From: Oscillospiraceae bacterium
GTDB lineage: Bacteria; Bacillota; Clostridia; Oscillospirales; Oscillospiraceae
Direction: 5' to 3'
Assembly: GCA_016287555.1 (NCBI GenBank)
Contig: JAEFAK010000031.1
Span: 1-13,206 of the forward strand
DNA: 13,206 nt
Positions within the stretch are counted from its first letter, which is position 1. Every line of letters begins with the position of its first letter. Under the pieces are notes generated by a model. That model ran no database searches, was not told the DNA's origin, and saw nothing but the letters and a program-made list of their open reading frames with translations. Position numbers and translations under genes: made by a program. Positions 13,121-13,206 of the stretch are shown here, in pieces.

Positions 13121-13206
13121 CTATTCCTCTTGATGGTTGTTGTCCCGCTCGATAGCCTCATCTATGGCTCTGACAACAAATCCGTTGACGCTCTCGCCCT
13201 GCTCGG
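13121..13206 (-). CDS. Arc/ribbon-helix-helix-type DNA-binding protein, C-terminal end
   Basis: The last 27 codons of a gene that enters from the right edge are present, ending at TAG (13123-13121). The peptide EQGESVNGFVVRAIDEAIER, followed by DNNHQEE, matches the second half of small ribbon-helix-helix proteins common on Firmicute integrative elements, where GESVNGFxxRAIDE is a recurring pattern. The beta strand that reads DNA would be upstream, outside the window. The stop is six bases before the ATG of the HNH gene, so the two are one operon. It could be an antitoxin-like autoregulator. The gene is too short to be listed by simple ORF length filters. Confidence 0.7.
   Translation of the reverse strand, partial: EQGESVNGFVVRAIDEAIERDNNHQEE

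Larger units (their letters stand above)
12026..13206. mobile_element. end of a tRNA-Thr-integrated genomic element (continues beyond the window)
   Basis: The boundary is the tRNA-Thr 3' fragment at 12026-12070. To the right, base composition shifts abruptly from GC-rich to AT-rich, repeats resembling recombinase arm sites appear, and the genes (HNH endonuclease, ribbon-helix-helix regulator) are typical of mobile elements. Neither integrase nor the intact tRNA is in the window, so the element type (phage, ICE or island) cannot be decided. Confidence 0.65.

Overview
The window looks like a chromosomal segment of a GC-rich anaerobic Firmicute (class Clostridia; an Oscillospiraceae- or Christensenellales-like gut or rumen bacterium is the best guess). 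The grounds are strong AGGAGG-type ribosome binding sites, GTG and TTG starts, Clostridia-style lipoprotein signals, and the gene content. From about 1 to 11,980 the sequence is host-like, GC-rich and compact. From about 12,071 to the right edge it becomes visibly AT-rich and has the marks of an integrated element.

Layout. Positions 1-886 hold the 3' end of an M3-family oligoendopeptidase and an overlapping small membrane protein, closed by a hairpin terminator. Positions 950-8673 hold a complete peptide ABC importer operon: a lipoprotein substrate-binding protein, two permeases, two ATPases and a small membrane protein. A 173-bp gap containing three consecutive hairpins separates the binding protein from the first permease. 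The binding protein and the second permease both carry large extracytoplasmic insertions. An oligopeptide importer beside a cytosolic oligopeptidase makes sense for peptide uptake and breakdown. A MscS-type mechanosensitive channel follows (8799-9656), with its own near-consensus promoter.

On the minus strand, 11,682-9722 encodes an ECF sigma factor and its probable membrane anti-sigma partner, with translationally coupled start and stop codons. Upstream lies a promoter of ECF type, which suggests autoregulation. The pair converges on the channel gene across a bidirectional terminator.

Between the sigma promoter and 12,070 lies the most unusual stretch. A 182-nt non-coding array (11,800-11,981) can fold into a fishbone: four stacked 7-bp backbone helices, made from GTGATGT on the left and ACATCAC on the right, with six different side hairpins and no unpaired base between consecutive helices. 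Next come a bidirectional terminator and the 3' 45 nt of a tRNA-Thr(CGU) gene on the minus strand.

The tRNA fragment is read as an attachment-site scar of an element that entered the tRNA 3' end. Its orientation puts the element to the right. There lie 12-bp-period repeats resembling integrase arm sites, a membrane-anchored HNH endonuclease gene, and the end of a ribbon-helix-helix regulator gene. The intact tRNA and the integrase would lie outside this window.
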